Source of the DNA: Rachicladosporium sp. CCFEE 5018
Lineage: Eukaryota > Ascomycota > Dothideomycetes > Cladosporiales > Cladosporiaceae
DNA length: 64,000 bases
NCBI GenBank assembly: GCA_002077045.2
Contig: KZ111156.1
Location: 307,444 to 371,443 of the forward strand
Reading direction: 5' to 3'
Part shown: positions 52,010 through 63,778 of the stretch, piece after piece
How positions within the stretch are numbered: the stretch's first letter is position 1
Layout of the letters: each line of letters begins with the position of its first letter
The notes under the pieces: model-generated
Database searches by the model: none
The model's input: only the letters and a program-made list of their open reading frames with translations
What the model was told of the DNA's origin: nothing
Made by a program: the position numbers and the translations under genes

Positions 52010-55000
52010 ATGACTAAAGAGGAGCTCCCACCGCGTGCAGAGGATGATGGCATCCTTTCGAATGTGAGCAATCTAGAGCTCGAAGACGATGAGGAGCTTG
52101 CTGTGCCACCTGGACCGCCGTCGACTCAAGCTCAGAAGCGGAAAGCGCAGAAGGATATCTTCGAGGCATGGCTTCAATCAGATACTGCGCGAGAGGCCAT
52201 GACATCAAAGCCAAAGGCCTCGAAAGGCGAAGCCAGTGGCAAGGTCGAAATTGATGTTGATGACGACCGCCTCGATATGAAGGCTCTGTTTGCCAAGCAG
52301 CAAAGCGCGAACATTATCAGCACCAAGCGTGACTATCAAGAGGAGCTTTTCGAGCGTGCAAAGGAGCAGAACACGATTGCCGTACTGGACACTGGATCTG
52401 GCAAAACTCTCATCGCTGTGCTGCTACTGCAGTGGGTCCTGGACAACGAGCTTGCATCACGCGCGAAGGGTGACCCACCCAAGACCGCGTTCTTCCTGGT
52501 GGCTTCGGTCACTTTGGTCTTCCAGCAACATGCTGTCCTCGAGAAGAATCTTGATCACAAGGTCGCACGCTTCTGTGGGTCTATGAACGTGGACACCTGG
52601 TCCAAGGAGGTCTGGGACAGGTACCTGTCCCAGAATACGGTCATTGTCTGTACGGCCGATATACTGCTGCAGTGTCTCTCGCACAGCTATATAAAAATGC
52701 AACAGATCAACCTTTTGATCTTCGATGAGGCTCATCATACGAAGAAGAGCCATGCATACGCCAAATCATCAAAGATTATTACGTGCCTGACAGCGAAATT
52801 ACCACCCGGCCGCGGATATTTGGTATGACAGCGAGTCCAATCGACTCCAAGGGTGATGTCGTACAGGCGGCACAAGAGCTAGAGACTCTGCTACACAGTC
52901 GCATCCTCACCTCGGCTAAGGCACGGAGGAGCGAACATCGGATGCGCCAGGACGAGAAGATTTTACGCTATGCTCCGCTCCGTCCTCCATCCGAGACCGA
53001 CTTTGTAGGTAATGTCCGCAACAGATTCGGTCACATCTCCGTATTGGCAAAAGTCTACAGCATCGCGCAGTTGGTAGCCAGTGAACTGGGTGATTGGTGT
53101 GCCGACCAATATCTACTGCGAGCGTTCACGGAGAAGAGAGTCGACAGGTACAAGCGTGAGATTGAGCAGGTCCACAATGCTCGCACTGTCAATGCGCCCA
53201 TCGAGGCACTCGATGCGGCCGTTGCACATATTGAAGCTGCATCAAAGTACGTGCTTGGACGTGCCAAGCATATGCAGCTCGACGTCGTGAAGGACACGCA
53301 CCTGAGTAGTAAGGTACAGGCATTGCGCAGCCATCTCGCTCAAGTATACGAGCGACAAACTGAGAGCAAAAGCCTCATCTTTGTCAATACTCGATATACT
53401 GCACGTTTGTTAGCCATGCTATTCAAGCAGCTCGGCATGCCGCATCTGCGATGTGGCTTCCTCACAGGCGAAGGGGGTTCCACGCTCGACGATGAGACTT
53501 TCAGCTTCCGAAGGCAGGTAGTCACACTGAATGAATTCCGCACTGGGAAGCTGAATTGCCTTTTCGTAACATCTGTCGCTGAAGAAGGTCTCGATGTACC
53601 AGACTGTAATCTTGTGGTTCGATTCGATCTCTACAACACAATGGTCCAGTACATCCAGTCTCGAGGTCGGGCGCGCAAGAATCCCTCGAAGTTCATCCAC
53701 ATGCTCGAGGTCGGCAACTCGATCCACACAAGCCTGTGTCAGGGCGTGCGGCAACAAGAGCTGGCAATGCGGAACTTCTGCGAGACATTACCCGAGGACC
53801 GCCAACTCGTCGGCAACGAGGACTTGAAGCAAGCACTGCTCGCGAAGGAAGAGATGATGCAGTCCTGGACAGAGAAGACAACTGGCGCTAAGCTGACATA
53901 CGGCAATGCATTGGTCTACCTCGCCAACTTCGTCTCGTGCATGCCCACAGACTCCGAGGAGCCCCAGCATCCGACGTTCGCTGTGACGAGCGTTGGGTCG
54001 ACGTTTGTCGCCGAAGTCCTACTGCCCGACCAAGCGCCCATTAGATCGGCTGTTGGCAGGGAGCATACGAAGAAGACCCTGGCAAAGCGCTCGGCTGCGT
54101 TCGAAGCATGCAAGACGCTACGCGAGAAGAAGTACTTGGACGAGTATCTCATGCCGACGTACGTTAAGAAGCTGCCCGCCATGCGCAACTCGCTGCTGGC
54201 AGTCAACATGAAGAAGACGCTGCAGTACGACATGAGGACCAAGCCCGATGTCTGGCAACAGAGTCGTGGTAGCTTGCCAACTGAGCTGTTCCTGATGGTC
54301 ATCGAGTATCCCGATGGCCTAGGACGGCCCCATCAGCCATTAGTGATGCTCACACGCAAACCGGTACCCGTCATGCCAAGCTTCGCGCTGTATCTCAACG
54401 ACGGCACGGAAGTCACCGTTGCGCCTCGGATATGCATGAACGCACTGAAGCTGGATGATGGTGATCTTCAAAAGCTGACGGCCTTCACCTTGCGGGTCTT
54501 CTCTGACTGCTTCAGCAAGAAGTATGAGAACGATGCTAAGCAGCTGTCGTACTGGCTTGCCCCAGCCGCCTCTGGCATTTCGCACTCAGCGAGAACAGCT
54601 CTTGATTGGAGACTCCTAGACGAAGTGTTCGCGAGAGAAGAATATGGCTGGACGAGAGACATGCCAGACGACTTCTTGACTGACCGGTTCTTCGTCGACA
54701 AATGGGATGGCGGCCGCAAGTTCTTTGTCAAAGGCATTGACAAGACCCGGAAAGCCTTGGACCCAGTGCCTGCCGGCAGTCCGAAGCCGAAGGGCACGAG
54801 CAAGGTGTGGAAATATATGCAGCGGAATATGCTAGAGTACAGCAACAGCATGTTTGTTAAAAGCCGTGAGCGCAATCAACATCTCTGGGACGTCAAGCAG
54901 CCCGTAGTCGAGGCTGAGACAGTGCTGTTGCGTCGCAACATGCTTGCTGCGCCTACCGAGAAAGAAATGAAGACACCTTCGAGAGCTTGGGTCTGCCCAC

Positions 55001-55922
55001 AACCACTGATCATCTCGGTATTACCACCACGGATTGCAGTGACATGCTTGACCTGGCCAGCTATCATCTGGAAGCTAGAGTCTGTCATGATTGCCGTGGA
55101 TGCTGCGGAGCTAATCGGCATCGACTGCGAGCCCGAGACTGCACTCGCTGCTGTTACGAAGAACTCCGACAACAGTGGCGAGCACGACTCCATGGAGCGC
55201 GTCAACTTTCAATATGGCATGGGGAGTAATTATGAGCGTCTTGAGTTCATGGGTGACTGCTTTCTGAAGACTGCAACGACGATCTCGACTTTCATCCAAA
55301 ACCCGAACGACAACGAGTTCGAGTTTCACGTCAGGCGCATGTTGATGCTGTGCAACAAAAACTTGTTGACCGTCGCAAGAGAGCTCAACTTATACGAGTA
55401 CATCCGCAGTCAATCCTTTTCGCGCCGCATGTGGTACCCAGAGGGCATGAAGTTGCTGGAAGGCAAAGGTGCGAAGCAGACCGAGGAGATCGAGGCTGAG
55501 GTTCACAACAGCAGCAAGCACAATCTCGGTGAGAAGACCATCACTGACGTGTGTGAGGCACTGATTGGAGCTGCGTTCATGACCCACAATAAGCCAGGCG
55601 AGTGGCATCCTGATCAGTGGGAGAACGCGATTCGCGCAGTCACAAAGCTGGTCAAGAACGACGATCATAAGATGCTGCAGTGGTCCGACTACAAAGCCGC
55701 GTACGCGATCCCAGCATACCAAGTTGGCGAGGCGACAGCTTCCCAGCTTGACATGGCCATGAAGATCGAGCTCGAGCATCCATACCACTTCAAGCACCCT
55801 CGTCTTCTCCGCTCGGCCTTCCTGCACCCCTCGCAGCCTTATATGTTCGAGAAGCTCCCCAACTACCAGCGCCTCGAGTTCCTGGGTGATGCTCTTCTGG
55901 ACCAGGCAAGCATCACGCATAT
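52010..55922 (+). CDS. Dicer-like endoribonuclease (DCL1 type), frameshifted and 3'-truncated
   Basis: Starts at ATG 52010 (MTKEELPPRA). Dicer cuts long dsRNA into small RNAs for gene silencing. Helicase motif I is LDTGSGKT (GSGKT 129-133) and motif II is FDEAHHTKK (DEAH 239-242, where DECH is usual). After residue 252 the frame breaks: HAYAK should run into IIKDYYVPDSEI, which is present one frame away from 52765, so one base (an A in the AAA at 52763-52765) is missing. Downstream: RPRIFGMTASPIDSKG, EEGLDVPDCNLVVRFD, QSRGRARK, a Dicer dimerisation domain, then RNase IIIa (YERLEFMGDCFLK and VCEALIGAAF). RNase IIIb begins (YQRLEFLGDALLD) and is cut by the gap, losing its second half and any dsRNA-binding domain. 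DCL1 fits better than DCL2 by the flanking helices. Confidence 0.88.
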
Positions 55923-56022
55923 NNNNNNNNNNNNNNNNNNNNNNNNNNNNNNNNNNNNNNNNNNNNNNNNNNNNNNNNNNNNNNNNNNNNNNNNNNNNNN
56001 NNNNNNNNNNNNNNNNNNNNNN
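55923..56022. other. Assembly gap, 100 N
   Basis: Fixed-size run of N. On its left the Dicer gene stops in mid-domain; on its right block B starts in mid-gene. The reading frame across it is meaningless. Confidence 0.98.
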
Positions 56023-56726
56023 TCATTGGAGTTGAGGACGTGAGCGGGCTGCTTCCAGACAGCTACCGATCTTCAATTCATTCTGTGCGAACCACCGACC
56101 CATGCGACTCAGACATTGGATCTTCCAGCACGTCTTGCCCCGACGCCACTGAGCAAGTCAATGTGCTCATGCAAACCTCTTCGGAGCTGCTCGGGTCTTC
56201 GGATCGCCTGACTCGGATTCAAGATGTGTGTGCCCCACATACTAAATCCCCCGGCTCATTCTACGACAGCGGCACTGAGCAAGACAACGGATCTCTCAAG
56301 CCATTGAAGTCTGCCTCGTATCCCATATCTACCGCAGGTTCACCCCTTCCGTATCTAGACTGGCGTCAAGAGTACAAAGCTCGCCAGACTAGACTCGCCC
56401 GCGCAAGGGCTCGGGTTTCGAAGCCAAGTAACAGGGATCTCGACGAACTCAATGCCAAAGTAGATCAGGCAAAGACGGATCTCAAAGACTGGAAGCTGGT
56501 ACCCTACTCGCACGGCGTTTACGACGCACTGAAGAACCGCGTCAGACCCCGTAATCGACAGCCGGATGTGACTCTACGCCCGTACGATACGTGGTTCTTC
56601 GAACATGGTCGCCGGGTAGCGATTCTGCGTCGTGCGGAATACCGAGCAGAGAAGTCATCGGATCCCGTTGTGGTCCGGCGGGCGAGGCTTGCAATTGTGC
56701 GGGCTGAGGAGAATTTGGCGGAGTGA
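56023..56726 (+). CDS. Protein of unknown function, block B copy (5' cut, early stop)
   Basis: The 5' end is lost in the gap; the first two bases finish the Ile codon at 15203-15205 of copy A. About 234 codons remain. Copy A reads GAG-TGG (EW) where copy B reads GAG-TGA, so this version lacks the last eight residues, including the (E)WDAMPHARE repeat end. Seven amino-acid changes are also present (P/S, F/S, S/F, E/K, I/V, K/T, K/E). Still mostly open. Confidence 0.6.
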
Positions 56727-56895
56727 GATTCGATGCCTCACGCTCGGGAGTAAGCTTTAGAGGACAATATCGCTGGATGTTTCATGTGGTGGAAGAAGAG
56801 GTGGAAGATGGTGGCGTGTGGATGTACTGGAACTATCCTTTTGCGTACGGCGCTTCAACATGCGATATTACACACTTCACCAGTACTTGGCCACA

Positions 56896-58968
56896 CTAAT
56901 CTCTCTTGTGCGGCTTCTTCAACCTCGCCACCAATCCCTTGACCTCGTCACCTCCCGCATTCTCCCCTTCATCACCCTTCCTCCTCTTCTTTCCCTCCCC
57001 GTCATCCTCCACCTCTGCCCCACCCTTCCTCTTCTTCCTCCCCTCCTCAAGCAGCGTCTTCATACCCTTCGTTCCCTTGTACTTGGTATGACTAGGATCA
57101 ATAGCGAACTCGCTCCTCTCAAACAGTGCCCCAAATCTCTCATCCCCAGCATCAACCTCGAACCCATCCTGCACCGCTGCATCGCCGTCTTTCTTGCCCT
57201 TCTTCTTGCTCTTGCCCTTGCGTTTCGCTGCCTTCTCGGCTTGCTCGATCTCACGCATATCAAAGTGACCCGCACCAGCGGCTTCGTCGTCAGAAAGCAG
57301 CAGAGCAAGTTCAGCTCGAGATGTCGTCTTAGCGCCAGGTGGTGGAGCTGGAGCTAGCTTCGCAGCGTGGCGCTCAGCGCGTTTCTTGGCTTGATCGGCT
57401 TTGGCCGCGGCAGCAGGGTCGGTGAAGAAGAGGCTGTCAAAGCCGGCATCCTCCTCGACGGTCTTACCATCCGCACTCGAGACCACAGCTCCGCCATCCT
57501 CACCTCCGAGTGCGGCTTTGCGGCGGTCCTTTCGTTGTTGCTTGCGCTCCTTCTCCTTGAGCCTGTAGCGCTCCAGAGTACTTGACTCGTCTTGCGGTCC
57601 ATTCTCGAACACGTTGGTGCCATTGCCATTGGAGCTGGTGGTGAGTCCGGCGGAGAAGGTAATTTCCATGTCGCCCACAGGCTCGTCTTTGCTTGCCTTC
57701 TTACTCTTCGTGCTCTCTGCGCCGAGGCCAAACGCATTTCGCATCTTTGACACCTTACTAGCGCGCTTCGTTTCAGCGGCAGATTTCCGGGAGGAGATGC
57801 TGTCGGCATCCGAGTCGTCGGATGCAATGTAGGCTTGCATATCATTGTCGTCCATCTCCTTGCGCGAGAAGGCTCGTTTCTGCACTTCTTTGCGGCTTGG
57901 ATCATCGTCGTCCCAGGTAAGTCGTACTTTCGAGTGTGTAAGTGCCTCTGTCCGGAACTCGTTGGGCTTGTACCCGTGAGGTAGGTCATAGCACTCCTCA
58001 TGAGGGCGGTCGTCATCAAAGCTGACCTCATCGGGTATAAAGCGCAGGTCGAAGATGTTGGCCGTCGTGAGTAGCTCACGGCCGTCCATGGCATCGGATA
58101 GAGCTTTGGCGGTCGCGATAGTGTCGCAGGATATGACAGCGTAGAAGTACTTCAATCGTTCAATCTGGTATTCGCGTAGCTTTGTTGGGTTGAACTCTTG
58201 ACCAGACGCTGCCTGGTCAGCGATCAGGCGCTCCTTGATCTTTTCTTCCGCGTCTGCATCTGAATCCGAGTCCTCGCTCTCAATGTCGTCAGACTCGGAG
58301 TTGTCGTTGTCCTTGCGATTTGAGCTTGCAAAGATCTCTCGAGGCGGACCATCCATCTGTTCGCGCTCCAATCGCTCGCGTCCGAACTCGCTAGGGTAGA
58401 TCACCACACTCTGAATTTTACCTCCTGCCGGCACGAAGCTGTTCGCTACCACCATGATGTCTGCCGCTCGTATGTTGTCCCAATCTAGATTCACGGCTGC
58501 TATGCGTCTCGAAGGCTCGCCCATGGGTACATCCTCAGTCTGCTCTCTGCCCGCGGTCTCGTCGGCCAGCATCGCCTCGTCTTCGCTTTGCCCATCTTCC
58601 TCGGACTCATCATCCTCATCTGATGACTCGGAGAATCCTCCATGTCTCGCCGGATCCTTCACAGCACCACCAAGCTCCTCGTCCTCATCCTCGCTTTCTT
58701 CGCCGCTGCTGCCCACGACTTCCCTTGCGCCTGCTCTCGCTTTGGCCGGTACAGTTTCTTCCTCTATCCGGAATCGCTTCTTCAAACTTTTCTCCTCATC
58801 ATTCGACTTGACCTTCCTACCATAGCGATCTACACTTGCCTTTTTGCGAAAGCCCGGGTCTGTGAGGACAGACTTGAAGCGCGAGTCTACTGCGGTTTGC
58901 GACTGCTTCTTGCTGGGCAGCCTATACTGTGGATTGGTCTGCAGAGCGGTGAAGCGTTGGTCCGACAT
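56896..58968 (-). CDS. ESF1: Pre-rRNA processing protein ESF1, copy B
   Basis: Single exon, 690 aa, two residues shorter than copy A. The NUC153 C-terminus and the central WDNIRAADIMVVANSFVP region are unchanged. Most differences are in the acidic N-terminal linker (residues about 70-125) and the Lys/Glu-rich middle. Many silent differences are present, so both copies appear to be under protein-level constraint and potentially functional. Confidence 0.92.
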   Translation of the reverse strand: MSDQRFTALQTNPQYRLPSKKQSQTAVDSRFKSVLTDPGFRKKASVDRYGRKVKSNDEEKSLKKRFRIEEETVPAKARAGAREVVGSSGEESEDEDEELGGAVKDPARHGGFSESSDEDDESEEDGQSEDEAMLADETAGREQTEDVPMGEPSRRIAAVNLDWDNIRAADIMVVANSFVPAGGKIQSVVIYPSEFGRERLEREQMDGPPREIFASSNRKDNDNSESDDIESEDSDSDADAEEKIKERLIADQAASGQEFNPTKLREYQIERLKYFYAVISCDTIATAKALSDAMDGRELLTTANIFDLRFIPDEVSFDDDRPHEECYDLPHGYKPNEFRTEALTHSKVRLTWDDDDPSRKEVQKRAFSRKEMDDNDMQAYIASDDSDADSISSRKSAAETKRASKVSKMRNAFGLGAESTKSKKASKDEPVGDMEITFSAGLTTSSNGNGTNVFENGPQDESSTLERYRLKEKERKQQRKDRRKAALGGEDGGAVVSSADGKTVEEDAGFDSLFFTDPAAAAKADQAKKRAERHAAKLAPAPPPGAKTTSRAELALLLSDDEAAGAGHFDMREIEQAEKAAKRKGKSKKKGKKDGDAAVQDGFEVDAGDERFGALFERSEFAIDPSHTKYKGTKGMKTLLEEGRKKRKGGAEVEDDGEGKKRRKGDEGENAGGDEVKGLVARLKKPHKRD

Positions 58969-59221
58969 ATTCGCAATGGCGAAGTATGTATATGAAGGTT
59001 GTACTGCCCTCACGGCTTGCGTGCCCAAATAAAAATGTCGAGATCGACGTAGAGAGCGGAAGTCTTTCCGCCTTCAGATGCGACTGCACGCGATCAGAGC
59101 AATACTTTTGCGAGATATATCATCGTCCGCATATTTGACGATGTAGAGAAAGAAGCTATCAAACGGAAGCTCAATATGCACGGCAGGAGCAAGCTGGACG
59201 ACGAGACCTTGCAGCGATACC

Positions 59222-59863
59222 ATGGTCCGCATCAAGCACCGATACCTACTGTTAAACATACTTTACCCCGATGAAAACACTCGAAACGTCCATCACACCG
59301 GTCCGACTTCGATAGAGGATGTGCCGTACGCACTTCAATTCCGGCAACCAAGTCCGGATGCTCTGAACGCGAAGCTGCTAGCCCGAATGGTGCGGGATGC
59401 AGTAGCTGAGCTCTTCGGCGACTATGGCTCAGGAATGGTATCTGGAAGTTTAATCGGTAAGTCGCGCGTGCATGACGATCACGCTGAATCGCACGACTGA
59501 CGGTCATGCTCAGTCAAATACTTCTCTCCAGCAACGTCTACAGCGATCATACGCGTAGCACGAGCGCACTATCGCCTTGTCTGGGCAGCTCTAACTTTCA
59601 TGACCAATTTGCCCAAACCACTGAATCAGCCTTGCGTGATGCAAGTTGTGAGAGTCAGTGGGACTATCCGCAAAGCCGAGGAGGAAGCCATCCGACGAGC
59701 ACGGCTGGCTATCCGCAAGGCGCAGAGGGTGGGTGGCGACGGCATAACTATGGGCGGAGTAGCAGATCAGACAGGCGCTGTGAACGAGGACGAAGCGATA
59801 GACATGGAAGATGGTATCGAGGATCTTGACGATGACGACGAGATGGAAGATGATGAGGAGTGA
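59222..59863 (+). CDS. POP5: RNase P/MRP subunit POP5, copy B
   Basis: Exons 59222-59456 and 59514-59863, 194 aa, the same structure as copy A. Only a few residues differ (for example NVLYPDEKAR/NILYPDENTR, VSELFG/VAELFG and PLDQP/PLNQP). Splice sites are intact. Confidence 0.93.
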
Positions 59864-59916
59864 TGTGACGCAAGTGATTGGTAGAGTAATTCGGATGAAG
59901 AGTCCGTGGCTACTGA

Positions 59917-61406
59917 CTAAACGCATAATTCTCCAACTCCCAAGAATGGCTCGAAGACACTATTCATCTCCTGTGCTCTCGCGCAGTACTTCGACACGGT
60001 GTTCCAATCGCTTCCGTGGTAAGCAAACTTGATCGTCTCGGACGAGATACTGAGGCATATACCGTCCAAATCCAGAGAGTCCATACCCTGGAAATCGCCT
60101 CCATCACTACGCGTATCCTCTTCGTCGACGAACTGGATTTCGAAGGTGTGCATGCACGCTGTGATAGCGGGGAGTATGGTGACGAGCATCCTTCTCAGGT
60201 CGTGAAGGCGGTGTGTTGTGGTAATATGCAGGGCTTCAAGACTCCGTGGCAGCGCCAAAACATCTGCGAGAGACTCGCCTTCGACATATAATAGTGGATC
60301 CTCTTCGAGAAGCGTATCCGGTGACCTGAATAGCAACAGATCGGAAGCTATTGTGAGGCTTCTCAGTGCTACCATGTCATTCCATTTGAAGTGAATGGGT
60401 TGCGATATCGGTTCAAATGCCATGACCCGTAGAGTTTCGAGAGTCGCGGCGTGCGTCAGTAGGATGTCAAAGACCTGACCCCAATCTTCAACGGCACCGC
60501 GATAGTAGTACTCGATGCAGCTGAAGGTCAAATCTCTCAGGCCTGTGAAGCTGCAGATAGCTCGAGCTGTGGCACGCGCCTGCACCTTGCAATTTGCCAG
60601 ATCTAAACTCCGCAGCTTTGGAGAGGATCCTGCATCCTGCGCGAACCAGGTCTCCCCCGGGCTAAACCCATCCTCGACAACGAGCTTGTCCAACGTGCGA
60701 TGATGTAGCCTTGATATGTGCGCACGTACATCCATCATGTACGGCCGACTGTAGCCCTCCTGATGTTTCAGGTGGAGATGCCGTAGGTGAGGCAGCCCAC
60801 CATGCGCAGTCAAATGAGCAAAAGTAGCCATGGCGAGATCAGAGTCAGAGTGCGGGGGCGCTTTATCATCCGCTACAAAGGTTTGCAAAATCAAGCTCTC
60901 CACGTTGACGCGTCGTGATCACCTTTGGCGAGGAGCTTTGGGAGACTGCCATGTGTCGAGAGCGGGCGCACGTGTAGCGGGAGCGATTCGAGAATGTCGA
61001 CGCGATCTCTCAATAATAGACCGCCACGAGTCCAACCAGTCCACAGCTTGACGTGCAGGTGCTTGATCTGTGTCGCCAATCTAGGCTTCGTCGCGAGGGA
61101 ACGCAAGAGCAGCCGGCACGTTCGCGGGGTTTTCAATGTAGAGACTTTTCGATACAGAAACGGGGTCGCACAGCCCTTCAGTATTGAGCTCGTTCGGCAA
61201 AGCGCGAGCAGATCTTCTGTGATCGTTGGCGCAGCCGGATCATCCGGCGAGAATACATCCTGGTCTAAGCAGAGGGTTTCGATGATGAGGGTAATCAGTT
61301 CCGGAGGAAGATCGTACAATGTGCAGAATGAATCCGACTCGGTATCAACGCGTTGTGTGTAACCTCCTCTCCATGAGGTTTGGAGAGCAGTCATAACACG
61401 TAACAT
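59917..61406 (-). pseudogene. F-box / leucine-rich gene, copy B, broken by 28-bp deletion
   Basis: 1490 bp against 1518 bp in copy A, exactly 28 bp less. The deletion lies near 60905-60910: copy A reads DHDAETAVLIALAVNVESLILQTF, while copy B reads DHDASTWRA and stops. The rest continues in another frame as ESLILQTFVADDKAPPHSD to the normal stop. The first fragment (171 aa) keeps the F-box but no leucine-rich part. Start, stop and flanks are otherwise conserved. Confidence 0.88.
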
Positions 61407-62128
61407 TGTTGAGCCCGGACGGTAGTTCTCTCTAGTCGCGCGAGGTGTACACTCTGGTTAGAAGACAATTTAGGGTCTAGGTCTCTGCTGGTCAACATGG
61501 AAGTGGTTCGAAGAAACTGTAGACGAGAGCTAAGCTATGCCACAGGGTATAGAGTAAGGAGGTACGCCTAAGCTACTTCTGAGGCAGCTGCGGTAACGCG
61601 AGGAGGCTGTGCTACATCGAGGAGATGCCAAGTCCCCACATACAGCACAGCAAGGAGACTACCTTTTTCAGCGGTTCCCTAGTCTCTGACTTAGCTATCG
61701 CGGGCAATAGGACAGATGCGCAGAAAATTTCTGACCTTCGTGGACAGTGTGCCTGTAGCCTTCTCTTTTGAAGTGAAGTCGCAGCTGACTCATCATCTAA
61801 GCGAGCGGGTCCTGCCCGTAGCGCGAGGCTGCCGCGCTTCTCCTTCTCGCTCGTATCTCCTATTGACCCCAACATCTTCTCATTCACAAGTGCGCAACAT
61901 CACTATCAAATAACGCGCTACTCCATCACTGCTCACGGGACGCTGCGATAGTTCATCACTTTCGACAAGCGCTTTACACGCCGGCGCCAACACCTCAAAA
62001 GCGCGCACTGCCAACCCTCGCCCACTCTACGCTCAGCCCCAACAACAGCAAGCGCATCGCCATCAACCGCCCTATCACCACCGATCCCAATCTTATAACC
62101 CCGAAACGACCATCAACTACCTACTACC
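61407..62128. promoter_or_regulatory. Divergent promoter, F-box / YRA1, copy B
   Basis: 722 bp, alignable along its full length with 21129-21845. Substitutions are frequent; no open frame is conserved. No gene seen. Confidence 0.5.
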
Positions 62129-63778
62129 ATGTCCGGCAAACTCGACCAGTCTCTTGATGAGATCATGAAGGACACCAAGCCCACCCGCGGCCGCGGCGGC
62201 CGCACTCGTGTCCAGCGTACCGCATCCGGCAAGACGACTGCGGTTGCGCCAGTCGGTGGTGTCGCCAAGAAGGCGAAGACTCCCAGGGGACCTAAGGTCG
62301 CGACTGCACCTGCGGTCAGGCCTCCGATGACCGGCGAGAGCAAGATCATCGTCAACGGTCTGGTAAGCTCTACTCAACTAATTACGCATCTGCACTACCA
62401 ATTACTGACCCTCACCTCAGCCTGAAGACGTAAACGAGGCGCAGATCAAGGTATGTTGAGCGAACATGACGGGACACTTGTTCCGCCAACCTTTTCCGAT
62501 CGATTGTATGCGTTGAGCGACGCGAACCGCACGGATCTTTACTGGCCTGCGAAGGAGCGGGTGCTGCGAGGATATCTCGCACAGTTCGAGTGTGCAGCAG
62601 GCGCCTTCCGCCGAGCATGATCGAGAATCCAGTTGCAGCAGGTGTCATAGCAAGACGCGACAGTGCTTGGCGGTGCACAGTGGCTGGCTGGCAACCAGAT
62701 CCACGCTTTCCTCACTCACGCAAGAAGCCACGGAGGCCAAGTCAGTGAGCAGAGTTGGTCAAGCGCAGTGTGGAGGTTTCTTCGATTGCTCGTGCGCGCA
62801 ATCGCACGACACACGACCCTGTACGCTCAGCTCATCACGGCGGACGCGTGTCCAAAAATCGTCATGGAAGGATTGAGTAGCAAGCGAGGCGTCAAGAAGT
62901 GGCACACTTGGCGTCCTGCTGCTCATGACCGACTAGGCGATGAGTGGGCGATCCTGCAGGCAATGACGAAGGCAGTGTGGTGGCAATGTTGGCGGCAAGG
63001 ATGGGCATGCACGCACGATCACTCTGCTCACTGACTACCTCGCTCCGGCAACACTGTTCTAATGGCTCGATCAGAAAGGGCTCAGCCTTCGCTACTGACC
63101 GAGGCTTATACGCGCGTACCTGATCGCAATCGCAGAAGTGGACTGACATGGCTATACTCAGGATTACTTTAGCAAGACCATTGGCTTCGTCAAGCGCGCG
63201 ATGCTCACCTATGGACCAAACGGACGCAGCCGCGGTATTGCCACTATCGTTTTCAGCAACCCAGGAAGTGCCAGCAAGGCTGCGCAGGAGCTCAACGGAG
63301 TGAAGGTCGACAACCGGGCCATGAAGGTATACTGATCTTGGCTCCGATCTGCACCGGCCAGTCTCTAATACGACAACAGATCGAGGTCATCGTTGACGCG
63401 AAGAGCGTCCCCGCCCCACCAGCACCCAAGACTCTAGGCGACCGCATCTCGTAAGACGTCCATGCGCTGATTTCATCGGCTTCCAACTAACATCAATATA
63501 GTAAGCCGCGCAACGCAGCTAGGGAGACGACGAAGACCAAGCCAGCTGCTGCTGCGACGGGAGCGACGCCCGCAACGAACGGGGCCACGAAGTCTGGCAA
63601 GAAGAAGTCTGGGCGAGGTGGAAAGCCCAAGGCGAAGAGTGCTGACGAGTTAGATGCGGAGATGAAAGATTACTTCGGCGGCAACGAGGCGAACGGTGCG
63701 GTGGCGAACGGAGAGGTTCAGGCAGTTGCCGCTGCTGTCACCAACGGTGGCGACACTGGCATGGATGAGATCTCATAA
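62129..63778 (+). CDS. YRA1: mRNA export adaptor YRA1/ALY-REF, copy B
   Basis: Exons 62129-62362, 62421-62450, 63162-63326, 63380-63450 and 63502-63778, 258 aa, identical in structure to copy A, including the 30-nt exon 2 and a 711-nt intron 2 with GTATGT donor. Protein changes are few (for instance TTTVAPVGGVAKKTK/TTAVAPVGGVAKKAK and TNRGDTG/TNGGDTG). The RRM and both UAP56-binding ends are unchanged. Confidence 0.94.
62451..63161 (+). other. Long intron 2 of YRA1, copy B
   Basis: 711 nt, same position, donor and acceptor context as copy A. About 4% different from copy A by eye, including clustered changes (near 62845-62855), so it evolves at roughly the neutral intergenic rate except for conserved ends. 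Confidence 0.85.

Noticed and set aside
56023..56043. Continuation of the Dicer frame across the second gap (six codons then stop)
   Set aside because: Sequence after the gap belongs to the block B unknown gene; the frame match is chance.
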